Positions 45,241 through 58,111 of a DNA stretch of 64,000 nt are shown piece by piece. How positions within the stretch are numbered: the first letter of the stretch is position 1; each line of letters starts with the position of its first letter. Under the pieces are notes generated by a model. The model ran no database searches. It was not told where the DNA came from and saw nothing but the letters and a program-made list of their open reading frames with translations. A program made the position numbers and the translations under genes. Source of the DNA: Deltaproteobacteria bacterium (lineage in GTDB: Bacteria > Desulfobacterota > Desulfobulbia > Desulfobulbales > Desulfurivibrionaceae); assembly GCA_026388695.1 (NCBI GenBank), contig JAPLJH010000078.1:1-64000 (forward strand), read 5' to 3'.

Positions 45241-45735
45241 ATGACACGCTTCGTATTGTTACTGGCCTTAACCGCACTCGGCCTTTCCTTTCCGCTTGCA
45301 AGCTTGGGCGAATCGTCCCATGATAGCTTTGTTTGCGGTGGGTCGCGAGTTGAAATTTTCAATAGCGACGACCTTGCGAATCCCAACTTCGTCATACAAC
45401 TCTCGCGTGCGAGCAAAAGGCTAAAAGTGCTCTATTCCGCCGAGAAGGAGTACTTGTTTCTCCGTTGTGAATCGAGCCACAACGGACCTGTTCTATTGGT
45501 CAATCACTTCTGTGGCGGCAGTGGTTGCGCGGAAAGCAACTTCGGAATCATTGACCCCCGCCGAATGAAAATCTTGCTTGTTCCAAACAAGTCTTTACAT
45601 GGCAACAATGATCGTGCAGAGAGGGTAATAGGTCACGCTATCAAACCTTTCTCATGTGCGAAGCCTTCTCACACTTCGCAAGGTCGACAAACTAATGGTG
45701 CATATTGTTATAGCTCACCCCTTGAACTGAAATAA
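45241..45735 (+). CDS. Hypothetical secreted Cys-containing protein
   Basis: Signal peptide MTRFVLLLALTALGLSFPLASLG; composition differs from neighbours. Confidence 0.55.
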   Translation: MTRFVLLLALTALGLSFPLASLGESSHDSFVCGGSRVEIFNSDDLANPNFVIQLSRASKRLKVLYSAEKEYLFLRCESSHNGPVLLVNHFCGGSGCAESNFGIIDPRRMKILLVPNKSLHGNNDRAERVIGHAIKPFSCAKPSHTSQGRQTNGAYCYSSPLELK

Positions 45736-45782
45736 CCTGCCGTTCACAAGGAAGCTGCATTCAAGCAAGACGGGAACCCAAG

Positions 45783-45843
45783 GGGTCAGGTTTGACATTT
45801 TGACTTTCGGCGTAATCAAATAACAAAATGTCAAGCCTGACCC
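45783..45843. repeat. MITE/REP-like palindromic element, GGGTCAGGTTTGACATTTTG...CAAAATGTCAAGCCTGACCC
   Basis: 20-bp arms matching 19/20, 21-bp loop. Confidence 0.8.
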
Positions 45844-45867
45844 TGTTTTATGCGAGGTAGATTCACA

Positions 45868-46500
45868 ATGCGTTTTTTAGGAATCGTCGTAGTAACAATG
45901 ATCGCCACAGCCCTAGTCTGCCCAGTTTTTGCTGGACAAACAAAACAGCAAGTTATTCCGGCATCAGTGCAGGCCCAACTTGATGACCATATTAAACAGT
46001 ATATAAGCGGGTACAAGGCGAAAAACTGTGATGATCTTGAGCCCGGCATCGGCTATGGAAGCGAGTATAAAGAGGGCAGAAGGTTCTATTGGGGAGATTT
46101 AGATGGCGACGGCACAGATGATATTGCCGTACTCTATGCCATAGAAGGCTTGTGCTGTGGGAATACTGGCCAGCACTACCTGGCTGTTTTCGTAAACAAA
46201 TCTTCAAAGTTTGAAATTGTAACCGCTAAAATGGTAGGAGGTACAGGCGAGAGAGGGATTCGGTTCAATATGATTAAAAACGGAAAAATACTACTGAACA
46301 CTGATGAATATCTCCCGGATGATCCCATGTGCTGCCCGAGCGGCAAGGGCAGAACTGCGTATATCCTGCAAGGCGGAAAACTGATTGAGAGTGATCGGGT
46401 TGGGGAAAAACCAATTCCTCCCAGAGAGCGTTTCAGGCGGGCATTAAAACAAGCAGAGCCTCTAGTGAGAGAACGCATAAAGACCGAAAACATGCAATAA
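45868..46500 (+). CDS. Hypothetical secreted protein with Ca-binding-like DLDGDGTDD motif
   Basis: Signal peptide [39 protein letters not shown]. Confidence 0.55.
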   Translation: MRFLGIVVVTMIATALVCPVFAGQTKQQVIPASVQAQLDDHIKQYISGYKAKNCDDLEPGIGYGSEYKEGRRFYWGDLDGDGTDDIAVLYAIEGLCCGNTGQHYLAVFVNKSSKFEIVTAKMVGGTGERGIRFNMIKNGKILLNTDEYLPDDPMCCPSGKGRTAYILQGGKLIESDRVGEKPIPPRERFRRALKQAEPLVRERIKTENMQ

Positions 46501-46549
46501 TCCGGTGAATATCGCGGCAAACATGGGCCGCATACCAAGGAGGTCCATC

Positions 46550-47161
46550 ATGAAAATCCTCATCGTCTATTACTCAATGTACGGACACATCTACAAAATG
46601 GCACAGGCTGTCGCGGAAGGGGTTCGCTTGGTCGAGGGCGTCGATGTCGATCTGCGGCATGTCCCGGAAACGCTTCCCGAAGCGGTGTTGGAGAAGATGG
46701 GCGCGGTAGCAGCGCAAAAGCAGCAGGCCCAGGTACCCATCTGCACGGTGGAGGAGCTGGGAGCAGCCGACGCGATCATCTTCGGCACCCCCACCCGCTT
46801 TGGCGGCATGTGCGGACAAATGCGGCAGTTCCTTGATGCCACCGGAGGTCTGTGGGTGAGCGGCGCCCTAGTTGGCAAGGCGGGCAGCGTGTTCACCAGT
46901 TCCAATACCCAGCACGGCGGCCAGGAATCCACGATCCTGGGCTTTCACACCACCCTGCTTCATCAGGGCATGGTGATCGTCGGCCTGCCCTACACCTTCC
47001 AGGGGCAGATGACCTCGACTGAAATCACCGGCTGCTCCCCCTATGGCGCCTCCACCATCGCCGGGGGTGACGGCAGCCGTAGCCCAAGTGAGAATGAGCT
47101 TGCAGGCGCACGGTTCCAGGGCCAACACGTTGCCCAGATCGCCAAGAAGCTGGCGGCTTGA
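46550..47161 (+). CDS. wrbA: NAD(P)H:quinone oxidoreductase WrbA
   Basis: [58 protein letters not shown]. Confidence 0.94.
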   Translation: MKILIVYYSMYGHIYKMAQAVAEGVRLVEGVDVDLRHVPETLPEAVLEKMGAVAAQKQQAQVPICTVEELGAADAIIFGTPTRFGGMCGQMRQFLDATGGLWVSGALVGKAGSVFTSSNTQHGGQESTILGFHTTLLHQGMVIVGLPYTFQGQMTSTEITGCSPYGASTIAGGDGSRSPSENELAGARFQGQHVAQIAKKLAA

Positions 47162-47181
47162 GCGGCACAATTCGAGACATA

Positions 47182-47991
47182 ATGCCTGACGATCTCTGGC
47201 AAACCATGATCCGTACCAGCGAGCTTGGCCGTCACCCGGTACAGTTTTTCGACTGCACCGGCTCAACCAACGATCTCGCCTTGGCCCTGAGCGACACCGG
47301 GGCACCGGACGGCACCCTGATCGTGGCCGACAGCCAGAACGCCGGACGGGGTCGCCTGGAGGGCAGACTCTGGCATTCGCCGCCCGGCACCGGCCTCTAT
47401 TTTTCGCTGATCCTGCGTCCGCATCTTGCCCCGGCGGATTTCCCCAAGCTCACCCTGGCCGCAGGCCTTGCCCTGTGCAAGGGGCTGGAAAGCCATGCCC
47501 AGTGCCAGCCTGGGCTGAAATGGCCCAACGATCTTTTCCTGCACGGCAAGAAATGCGGCGGCATCCTAACGGAAACCCAGGCCGTGGCAGGAGCCGGGCA
47601 GACTGCGGTGGTGATCGGCATCGGGCTTAACGTGAACACCCCGGCAGAGACATTTTCCGGGGAGCTGCGCGCCAAGGCCACCTCTTTGCTCGCGGAAACC
47701 GGCACCCCTTACGACCGAGGCCCCCTGCTTGCAACCATTCTCGCCGAGCTGGACCTCGTGGTGGCCCGGCTGGAAAAAGGGGATTTTCCAGACATCCTGG
47801 CCGAATGGCGGCAACGGGATATCCACGCCGGTCTGCAAGTCTCCTGGGTGAACACCCAAGGCCGGATCATCACCGGCATCTCCCTTGGCCCGGACGAAGA
47901 GGGCTTCCTCCACATCCAAGATGCCCAAGGCCAAGTCCATTCCGTTATCTCCGGGGATATCTCCCTGGCGCAGGAAGTAAATCTGCCATGA
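47182..47991 (+). CDS. birA: Biotin--[acetyl-CoA-carboxylase] ligase (no N-terminal HTH)
   Basis: CTGSTNDLALAL, SQNAGRGRLEGRLWHSPPGTGLYFSLILRP, LKWPNDLFLHGKKCGGILTE. Confidence 0.92.
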   Translation: MPDDLWQTMIRTSELGRHPVQFFDCTGSTNDLALALSDTGAPDGTLIVADSQNAGRGRLEGRLWHSPPGTGLYFSLILRPHLAPADFPKLTLAAGLALCKGLESHAQCQPGLKWPNDLFLHGKKCGGILTETQAVAGAGQTAVVIGIGLNVNTPAETFSGELRAKATSLLAETGTPYDRGPLLATILAELDLVVARLEKGDFPDILAEWRQRDIHAGLQVSWVNTQGRIITGISLGPDEEGFLHIQDAQGQVHSVISGDISLAQEVNLP

Positions 47992-48674
47992 TTCCCCGCC
48001 CGATCCAACACCAGCTGCTGACCACGCTCTATGACACCTTTGCCGATTGGGCAGACACCTTCGCCTTTGTCTGCCGCAAGGGGTGCGCCACCTGCTGCAC
48101 CCGAAGTGTCACCATGACCAGCCTGGAAGGCGAGTGGATCGTGAACTTTTTGGACGAGGCCGGGCGGCGATCCGAGCTGGCTGCGCACGCATTCCAGCCT
48201 GCGACAAACCGGGAGTCACAGTGCACCACCAACGCCTTTGTCGCCGCCCATCTCAGGGGCGAGTCGGTGGAAGAGGCCGAAAATTGGGATATGCGGCCAT
48301 GCCCGTTTCTCAAGGAGGAGAGCTGCTCCATCTACCCGGTTCGTCCCTTTGGCTGCCGACTCTTTGCCTCCCAAGACTCCTGTGCCGTAAGCGGCGTGGC
48401 AGAGATGCCGCCAGGCTATCTTGCCGGGGCAACCGCCCTGCTGCAATACATCGAACATCTGGATAACGGCGGTCGCTGGGGCACCATGGTAGAACTGCTG
48501 ACCGGACTAAACAACGGGCAGGCTGAGAACTATGGGGAACCCGCTGCACCTATTCCCGGCTTCCTCATCGCCCCGGACGAACTCGCCCTTGTCGAGCCGC
48601 TCCTCCATGACCTGCTCGCTCAGGAAGTCAACGGCCAGACCTTTGCCCAGTGGCTTCAGGTCTCACGACCATAG
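47988..48674 (+). CDS. YkgJ-family Cys-cluster (zinc/iron-chelating) protein
   Basis: CRKGCATCC, CPFLKEESCSIYPVRPFGCRLF. Confidence 0.85.
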   Translation: MIPRPIQHQLLTTLYDTFADWADTFAFVCRKGCATCCTRSVTMTSLEGEWIVNFLDEAGRRSELAAHAFQPATNRESQCTTNAFVAAHLRGESVEEAENWDMRPCPFLKEESCSIYPVRPFGCRLFASQDSCAVSGVAEMPPGYLAGATALLQYIEHLDNGGRWGTMVELLTGLNNGQAENYGEPAAPIPGFLIAPDELALVEPLLHDLLAQEVNGQTFAQWLQVSRP

Positions 48675-48699
48675 GCCAAACCCAGGACAGCATGGGGAG

Positions 48700-48898
48700 A
48701 GAAAATGCCCATTGGCACGCAGCCGAGCACCGCAGAGGCTGCCGAAAAGGGGATTTGCACTGTTTGAGGCGAAGCCGAGTTTGCATAGCCCCGGCAGCAT
48801 CGAGGAGCACAGGGCATCCCGCCAACGGCGGGACAAGGGACAGGGGTGCCTTTTTCTTGTTTCTTCTTTTGGGCAAGCAAAAGAAGAAAGAGAGAACG
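48700..48898 (+). repeat. Dispersed repeat family 2, copy 2
   Basis: CCCATTGGCACGCAGCCGAGCACCGCAGAGGCTGCCGAAAAGGGGATTTGCACTGTTTGAGGCGAAGCCGAG...CTTTTGGGCAAGCAAAAGAAGAAAG. Confidence 0.88.
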
Positions 48899-48921
48899 AT
48901 AGAAAGATTCCCCCAGCAATA

Positions 48922-48950
48922 AAAAAGGGGCGCCGGAAACCCGGCACCCC
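48922..48950. terminator. Terminator hairpin AAAAAAGGGGCGCCGGAAACCCGGCACCCC
   Basis: Inverted repeat between convergent genes, downstream of ahcY. Confidence 0.6.
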
Positions 48951-48975
48951 TGTCACACACACTGTTTCCTAAAAA

Positions 48976-51638
<2,663 letters not shown>

Positions 51639-51752
51639 TCCACGTCCTCATGATTTCGGTGGGGAAAACCAGGCTGCACGGCAGCCATGAAACTAAGTAT
51701 TTTTATTAAAATACAGGAAGTTGTCAAGGAGAATCACGACGAAAGGCTTACT

Positions 51753-52700
51753 TTATCCCGGCAGATAGCCTTTTTCCAAGGCCTTTACCGCGTTGGAGAG
51801 CTCCGCGTTGGCCGGGGCCGAAATCCCCAGTCGCCTGGCCTCTTCCAGCACGGCGCCGTTGATGGCCGCGATTTCGGTTTGCCTCTTCGCCCGCACATCC
51901 TGGAGCATGGAAGAGATATTGCCTGCGGTGGCCTGGCAAACCGCGATGGTCCGGGCCACCGGCTCCGGGGCAATGGCAATCCCCTTGGCCTGGGCAACGC
52001 TGATCGCTTCCAGCACGGCCGCCCGCATCAAGGCAAGCGCCTCGCCATTCTCCAAAAGCGCGCCGTTTTTGCAGTTATGGATAGCGGTGAGGGCATTGAT
52101 CCCCACATTAATCAACAGCTTGTTCCAGACCTGGGCCAAGATGTCGACCTCAACCCGCACCTCCAGACCGGCCACTCGAAAGAGTTCCGCAGCCCCCTGT
52201 AAGGCCAGCTGTGCTTCCGGCGGAGCTTCATCGAGAAACCCGAGGCTGGTTGCACCCGCGCCGCCGAAGCGAACATGGCCCGGCCCCACCAGATGCGCAC
52301 CCAGGGAAGTAACCGCCAGGGCCACGGCACAGGGAAGCTGTGCGCCCAGCAAAACCGGCAGATGACCGATGCCGTTTTGCCAGGCAAGCAGCAGGGTATT
52401 TTTCGTGAGCAAGGGGAGAAGTGAGGGGAGGGTCTGGCCAAGGGCCGGGGATTTGACGCACAGCAAAACCAGGTCCACCGGCCCGATTTTCTGGGCATCG
52501 GCAGTGGCCTGGATCGAAAAATGTTCGATACGACCGGCACGCTCAAGGGTAAGACCCGAGTGCTGGAGCAGGGCAGCCCGTTGGCTGTCATGGTCCAGCA
52601 CCCAGATATCTCCACGTGTCCGACAGAGGGTGGTCGCCAGCAGGCAGCCCAGGGCACCCGGACCGACGATGGCGACCCTCTTGGGGGAAGTGTCCCGCAT
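51753..52700 (-). CDS. panE: 2-dehydropantoate 2-reductase (ketopantoate reductase family)
   Basis: VAIVGPGALGCLLATTL, LLCVKSPA, WNKLLINVGINALTAI. Confidence 0.87.
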   Translation of the reverse strand: MRDTSPKRVAIVGPGALGCLLATTLCRTRGDIWVLDHDSQRAALLQHSGLTLERAGRIEHFSIQATADAQKIGPVDLVLLCVKSPALGQTLPSLLPLLTKNTLLLAWQNGIGHLPVLLGAQLPCAVALAVTSLGAHLVGPGHVRFGGAGATSLGFLDEAPPEAQLALQGAAELFRVAGLEVRVEVDILAQVWNKLLINVGINALTAIHNCKNGALLENGEALALMRAAVLEAISVAQAKGIAIAPEPVARTIAVCQATAGNISSMLQDVRAKRQTEIAAINGAVLEEARRLGISAPANAELSNAVKALEKGYLPG

Positions 52701-52709
52701 GAGTTACGG

Positions 52710-53642
52710 TTAACGGGTAATGCTCACGTCTTCAACAATAACGGCATACTTGTACCCCGCGCCGAAATCCTTATCCGCGGCAACTACGCCTTCCACCGTG
52801 ACAATATCGCCCTTTTCCGCCTTGCCCGTCGTGGTCACCACCAGATCATGGGTGTTCTTCAAGGGATCGCCGGTGCCATCCTGCAGATGCAGCCAATTTT
52901 TCCCCATGATCTCAGGAGAAAACTTGACCACCTGCGCCTTGATCTTCACCTTTTTGCCATTCAGGCTCGCAGCTTTGCCAAAAATATCCGCAACAGTGTA
53001 GCCGTTTGCGCCACTGGCCTTGGCAATCTTCAACTCCACAAAAGGCACCACGGCCTTGCCGCTGCCCGGGGCCGCTTCGCCAGAAGCTGCCGGCGCAGGA
53101 GCACCGGGCGCTGCCCCGCCTTCCTTCTGCATGGCCGCGCCAAAAGCGCCCGCAGGCGCGGCGGCTCCAGCCGGGGCGGATTTCGCCGCAGGGGCAGCGG
53201 CGCCAGGATCTCCGTCGTGGCCCTCGCCTATCTCCGGTTTTTTGCCTTCAATGCCTGGTGAAAAAACAATCTCGTTAAAGGTGCGGTTCAGGGTCTTGCT
53301 GGGGAAATTCTTCATGACCTGGCCTTCGGCAATGCTGCACGTCTCGCCCACCTCGACCTTGGTCTTCGGCACCGCCACCCAGGTGTCTCCCTTTTCTGCG
53401 GCAACAAGCACATAGGTGAACCCGCCGCCGGAGAGAACCTCCTTGGCCTTGCCCTTGATCTTGCCAGCTGGATTAGCCGGCTGCTGAATACCGCTTTCGG
53501 CCCCAGTCGCAGCCGGAGTCGTAGCTACAGCCTGACCCGTAGCCGCCGCCTGATCTGCGGTCTTGGTCTCCGGCTTTTGCTTATTACAGGCAACAAGCGC
53601 CACCAAACACAACCCGCCCACCAAAAAATTCCGCCACTTCAT
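52710..53642 (-). CDS. Lipoprotein with two OB-fold-like domains joined by an Ala/Pro/Gly linker
   Basis: Lipobox LVALVACN; domains GKIKGKAKEVLSGGGFTYVLV... and GKKVKIKAQVVKFSPEIMGKNWLHLQDGTGD... Confidence 0.65.
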   Translation of the reverse strand: MKWRNFLVGGLCLVALVACNKQKPETKTADQAAATGQAVATTPAATGAESGIQQPANPAGKIKGKAKEVLSGGGFTYVLVAAEKGDTWVAVPKTKVEVGETCSIAEGQVMKNFPSKTLNRTFNEIVFSPGIEGKKPEIGEGHDGDPGAAAPAAKSAPAGAAAPAGAFGAAMQKEGGAAPGAPAPAASGEAAPGSGKAVVPFVELKIAKASGANGYTVADIFGKAASLNGKKVKIKAQVVKFSPEIMGKNWLHLQDGTGDPLKNTHDLVVTTTGKAEKGDIVTVEGVVAADKDFGAGYKYAVIVEDVSITR

Positions 53643-53788
53643 TGCCTCGCCCATACGCTCAACGCTCCTCCCTCTACTCGTTCTTTCGGTAATATGAAAA
53701 AGCGCACCGCAGCCTTTCCGCCGCGCGCCAACCCTTTTTTCAAGACAGCTCCCCTGAAAAAAAGTTCGCATTAGCCTTTATAATAATA

Positions 53789-53877
53789 AAAAATGTCGCC
53801 GTTTGGATGGCCAGAACGGCATAAGGAGCCGTAACCAAAGGATAAAAAAAACATAGTTATTTCGCAACGGCTCCTAA
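53789..53877 (-). repeat. clpA-flanking repeat (family 3), left copy
   Basis: Minus strand TTAGGAGCCGTTGCGAAATAAC...TACGGCTCCTTATGCCGTT; overlaps clpA stop codon. Confidence 0.8.
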
Positions 53878-56160
53878 TTTTCGTTTGGGAGCCTTGCGGA
53901 TTTTTTCCTGCTTCGCTTCCCCGCCTTTGCCTGCATACAGATAGGTCAATGCGTTGGCCTTGACCCCTATTAGCACGCTGCCCCCCTTGACCAACCGGCC
54001 AAAGAGCAGCTCTTCGGTCAAGGCATCCCCCACCTCTTGCAGGATAAGGCGCCTCAAGGGCCGTGCCCCGAATTCCGGCTCATAGCCCTTGGTGGCCAGC
54101 CAGGTCCGGGCAGCCGGGCTAAGGCTGATCGTCACCTTGCGCTCTGCCAACTGCGCTTGCAGCTCCACGATCATCTTGTCCACAATCCGTTCCATGAGCA
54201 CAGCATCCAGAGGATTAAAGGTGATGGTCGCGTCCAGCCGGTTTCTAAACTCCGGGGAAAAGAGATTTTTCAAGGCCCGGTCGTTTCGGCCCCTGCTGTC
54301 CCCGGTAAAGCCGATGGCCCGCTCGCTCAACTCGCGGGCTCCGGCATTGGTGGTCATGATCAGGATCACATTGCGAAAATCCGCCTTGCGTCCGGCATTG
54401 TCCGTGAGGGTCGAGTGGTCCATTACCTGGAGCAGTATACTGAACAGGTCCGGGTGGGCTTTTTCGATTTCGTCGAGCAGGAGCACGCTGTACGGATGCT
54501 TGCGGATGGCGTCGGTGAGCAACCCGCCCTGGTCAAAACCCACGTAGCCCGGAGGCGCGCCGATGAGCCGGGAAACCGCATGCTTTTCCATGTACTCGCT
54601 CATGTCAAACCGCTCAAAATGCACGGACATGGCCGTAGCCAGCTGCTTGGCGACCTCGGTCTTGCCAACCCCGGTTGGTCCGGCAAAGAGGAAGGAGCCG
54701 GTGGGCCCCTCCGTCTGCTTGAGGCCCGCACGGGAGCGCTTCACCGCGGTGACCAGGGCCTTGATCGCCTGATCCTGACCAAAGATGTTCTTCTGCAAAA
54801 CCGTGTCCAACTCCCGAAGATGGCTCAGATCGGAGCCACTGAGGCTTCGGGCCGGAATCCGGGCCAGGCGGGAGACCACCTTTTCCACATCACGCACCGT
54901 CACTGTGCGCCGCTTGTCCGTTGGCCGTGCGGCCAGACGGAAGGCCGCACCGATCTCGTCCAGCACGTCAATGGCCTTGTCCGGCAAAAACCGGTCAGAG
55001 ATGTACCGGCTGGCGAGCTCCGCCGTGGCCTTTACCGCCGCAGTCGAATAGGTGATGCCATGATGTTCCTCATAGCGAGGCAGCAGGCCTTGCAGGATGG
55101 CGTAGGTCTCGGCCACGCTGGGCTCTTCGATGTCGATCTTCTGAAAGCGCCGGGACAGGGCGCGGTCCTTTTCGATGTAGTTCTTGTATTCCTCGTAAGT
55201 GGTCGAGCCGATGCAGCGCAGCGACCCGGCCTGAAGAGCGGGCTTGAGCAGATTGGAGGCGTCCATGCTGCCGCCGCTGGTTGACCCGGCCCCGACAATG
55301 GTATGGATCTCGTCGATGAAGAGGATGATGTGCGGCTCCTTTTCCACCGCGGAAATCACCGCCTTGAGACGCTGCTCAAAATCGCCCCGGTACTTGGTGC
55401 CGGACAGCAGCCCGCCCATGTCGAGAAGGCGAATCTCCACCCCCTGCAACAAATCCGGCACCTTGCCGTCGTGCACCTGCAATGCCAGGCCTTCGGCAAT
55501 GGCGGTTTTGCCTACGCCCGGCTCGCCCACCAGCAGCGGATTGTTCTTGCGCCTGCGGCACAGGGTCTGCATCACCCGCTTCAATTCACTGGTTCGGCCG
55601 ATGAGGGGATCGATCAACCCTTGGGCAGCCCGCTCGCTGAAGTTGATGGTGTATTTCTCCAGGGCCTCTTTTTCCTTGGTTTTTTCAGCGCCCTTTTCGT
55701 CCGCCTTTTTTTCTTGCTGGGGCTTTTCCTCCCCTTCATGGCCATGGGAGAGATACTCGGTCACGTCAAGCTTGCTGATCCCTTCGGAATGGAGGAAATA
55801 CACGGCAAACGACTCGGCCTCGGCAAAGATGGCGGCCAGCACATCCCCGGCATCCACCTCTTTTTTCCCGCAGCTCTGCACATGGGCGATGGCCCGCTGC
55901 AAAACCCGGTTAAAACCGAGGGTCTGGATGGGATCGTGGGGAAGGCCTTCCTTGACCATGGGCAGGTTGGAGGCAAAAAATTCCTCCAGCCTCTTTTTCA
56001 TGCCCTCGGGATCACCGCCGCACACCACAATGGCTCGGGCAGCCAGCTCGTCATCCAGCAGGCCGTAGAGGATATGCTCCACCGTGACATGTTCGTGCCT
56101 GCGAATCTTTGCCTCCCGGATGGCACGCACCAGGGCTATTTCCAATTTTGCATTTATCAT
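53857..56160 (-). CDS. clpA: ATP-dependent Clp protease ATP-binding subunit ClpA
   Basis: GEPGVGKTAIAEGLA, AGPTGVGKTEVAKQLA, ClpA N-domain; start set at MINAKLEIALVRA. Confidence 0.97.
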   Translation of the reverse strand: MINAKLEIALVRAIREAKIRRHEHVTVEHILYGLLDDELAARAIVVCGGDPEGMKKRLEEFFASNLPMVKEGLPHDPIQTLGFNRVLQRAIAHVQSCGKKEVDAGDVLAAIFAEAESFAVYFLHSEGISKLDVTEYLSHGHEGEEKPQQEKKADEKGAEKTKEKEALEKYTINFSERAAQGLIDPLIGRTSELKRVMQTLCRRRKNNPLLVGEPGVGKTAIAEGLALQVHDGKVPDLLQGVEIRLLDMGGLLSGTKYRGDFEQRLKAVISAVEKEPHIILFIDEIHTIVGAGSTSGGSMDASNLLKPALQAGSLRCIGSTTYEEYKNYIEKDRALSRRFQKIDIEEPSVAETYAILQGLLPRYEEHHGITYSTAAVKATAELASRYISDRFLPDKAIDVLDEIGAAFRLAARPTDKRRTVTVRDVEKVVSRLARIPARSLSGSDLSHLRELDTVLQKNIFGQDQAIKALVTAVKRSRAGLKQTEGPTGSFLFAGPTGVGKTEVAKQLATAMSVHFERFDMSEYMEKHAVSRLIGAPPGYVGFDQGGLLTDAIRKHPYSVLLLDEIEKAHPDLFSILLQVMDHSTLTDNAGRKADFRNVILIMTTNAGARELSERAIGFTGDSRGRNDRALKNLFSPEFRNRLDATITFNPLDAVLMERIVDKMIVELQAQLAERKVTISLSPAARTWLATKGYEPEFGARPLRRLILQEVGDALTEELLFGRLVKGGSVLIGVKANALTYLYAGKGGEAKQEKIRKAPKRKLGAVAK

Positions 56161-56188
56161 CTCGCGCTCCTCACGGGAAACCGTTGTA

Positions 56189-56282
56189 AAAAATGTTGGA
56201 TATTTCGTGTGGCAAAAACGGCATAAGGAGCCGTACAATTAGCGGCCAGAATTGTACAGGTTATTTCTTAACGGCTCCTAAA
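56189..56282 (-). repeat. clpA-flanking repeat (family 3), right copy
   Basis: Minus strand TTAGGAGCCGTTAAGAAATAACCTGTACAATTCTGGCCGCTAATTGTACGGCTCCTTATGCCGTT. Confidence 0.8.
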
Positions 56283-56286
56283 CCCG

Positions 56287-56601
56287 TTACGCTTTTTCCA
56301 TAGAACATTTCAAGGGGTACTCATTCTTGCGGGCCAGGTCGTACACCAAAATCACCTTGGTTTCCGCCACGTCACGCGGGTACACCCCGGCTACCCCCAC
56401 CCCCTGCTCGTGAACATTGAGCATGATCCGGGTGGCCTCTTCCCCGCTTTTATGAAAAACCGTTTCCAGCACCATCACCACAAAATCCATGGTGGTATAA
56501 TCGTCATTGTGCAGCAGCACCTTGTACATGGAAGGCCGTTTGGTCTGCTGCTTTTTTTCGGTAACAACCGAACCTTCACTCTCCCTGCCTGCGGCGCCCA
56601 T
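56287..56601 (-). CDS. clpS: ATP-dependent Clp protease adaptor ClpS
   Basis: [57 protein letters not shown]. Confidence 0.95.
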   Translation of the reverse strand: MGAAGRESEGSVVTEKKQQTKRPSMYKVLLHNDDYTTMDFVVMVLETVFHKSGEEATRIMLNVHEQGVGVAGVYPRDVAETKVILVYDLARKNEYPLKCSMEKA

Positions 56602-56707
56602 GCTTCCCCTCTTTCCTTACAATCAATCCCAGCCATTTCTTTTTGATAACAATAATCATCTTTTTTTGTTCCGCATACCCGGCACGCATTTTTTACAATG
56701 GCAAGAC

Positions 56708-58111
56708 CTATCCGGCCACCCCGCCTTGCCTGAGCCGTTTCGGGGCCTGCAAAACGGAGAACAGAAAATTCTCCAAAATCAAATATTCCGGCAGGCCCGA
56801 GCCTTTCAGCCGGTATTCCGCTTCGAGCAGATCGGTCCGGGCCTGGTTCAAGACCGCCAGGGTAAACCGCTCGGCCTGCTGAAAACTCTTGTAGACGGCA
56901 AAGGGATGGCCAGACAGCGCCTTCTGCTGCGGGCCAAGGGCCTCTTGCAGTTGCGGCAGCAGCCCCTTTTGAAAGGCGGCATAGGAGATGCCCTCTGAAT
57001 AAGCAAAAGCGGGATACTCGATGATGGCGCGCACCAGCAGCAGCTTGCGCAGGAAATTGCGCAGCCCCGCCACCACGATGAGCGGATGCACCCCATTTTC
57101 CTGCAATCGCTGGGAGATGGTCAGCGACGCGGCCAGGTCATGATTGCCAAAGGCCTCGTTTAGCTCGTACAGCGCCTCTTCCCGGGTCCGGCCGACCATG
57201 GCGTTGAGATCGTCCATGGTGATAGTTTCCGCCTCGCCCACGGACAGAGCCAGTTTTTCCGCCTCCATGGCCACGGCCACCGGATGAAAGCCCACCCGTT
57301 CAAGGAGCACCGGCAAGGCCCGCGGCTCCAGCCTTTTGCCGAATCGGGCCAAGCTTTGCTGGACAATATCCTTAAGCAGGGCGTCCTGATCCTTGCGCGC
57401 CGCGGAACTGGCCCCGGTATCCACCGAGAGATCAACCACCACGCAGTTTTTTTCCAGATACTTGAAGAGCTTCTTGCGCTTGTCCGCCGCCTCGGCCAAC
57501 AGAATCAGGGTGTTGCCCGCCGGAATCCCCGTCTCCAGGGCCGCCATGAGCAGTTCCGCCCCATCGACCTTGGGCGCGGCTGCGGAAGCCGCCCCCTCGC
57601 TTGCGGCACAGACCTCCTGCACCCAGGCAAGCTCATCGGGCTTGGCAAAACCGAACAGCTCCTGCCAGCGGCTGGGGGTGCAGGCGGCCATCTCCTCTTT
57701 CTCCCAATCCGGGGGGGCAAGATCGGCCAAGGCCAACATCTGGGTCAGGAAACGCAGGGCTTTTTTCGCATCTTTCCCTTCCCAACCCTTGCGCGCCTTG
57801 TCCCAGAGGGCGCTGGCCACAACCTTGGAAAAGAGAATCTGGGAGTCCACCACCCGGATAACCTGCCTGCCGCCGAACAGGCTGTAGGTTTTCAGCATAT
57901 TGACCGTGGCGCCCACCTCTTCCTGGTCGCCATCAATGGCCTTGAGGCTGCTTAAGCGGCGGGCCTCATCGGGCAGCAGGCGGCAGACCAAGTCGTTGGC
58001 GATCTCCTGGCAAAGATAGCGCTCGCCAAACAGCAGATAGACCGGCGCGATTTCCCCGCGTTCCACGGCCTTAAGCAGCGTATGCACTTCCTGTCGTTTA
58101 TAAACCGCCAT
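56708..58111 (-). CDS. holA: DNA polymerase III subunit delta
   Basis: APVYLLFGERYLCQEIANDLVCRLL; LNEAFGNHDLAASLTISQRLQENGVHPLIVVAGLRNFLRKLLLV. Confidence 0.88.
   Translation of the reverse strand: MAVYKRQEVHTLLKAVERGEIAPVYLLFGERYLCQEIANDLVCRLLPDEARRLSSLKAIDGDQEEVGATVNMLKTYSLFGGRQVIRVVDSQILFSKVVASALWDKARKGWEGKDAKKALRFLTQMLALADLAPPDWEKEEMAACTPSRWQELFGFAKPDELAWVQEVCAASEGAASAAAPKVDGAELLMAALETGIPAGNTLILLAEAADKRKKLFKYLEKNCVVVDLSVDTGASSAARKDQDALLKDIVQQSLARFGKRLEPRALPVLLERVGFHPVAVAMEAEKLALSVGEAETITMDDLNAMVGRTREEALYELNEAFGNHDLAASLTISQRLQENGVHPLIVVAGLRNFLRKLLLVRAIIEYPAFAYSEGISYAAFQKGLLPQLQEALGPQQKALSGHPFAVYKSFQQAERFTLAVLNQARTDLLEAEYRLKGSGLPEYLILENFLFSVLQAPKRLRQGGVAG

Noticed and set aside
48628-48972. 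ORFs within repeat copy 2
   Set aside because: Repeat-derived, as above.
54037-55284. 415-aa plus-strand ORF over clpA
   Set aside because: Shadow ORF opposite ClpA.
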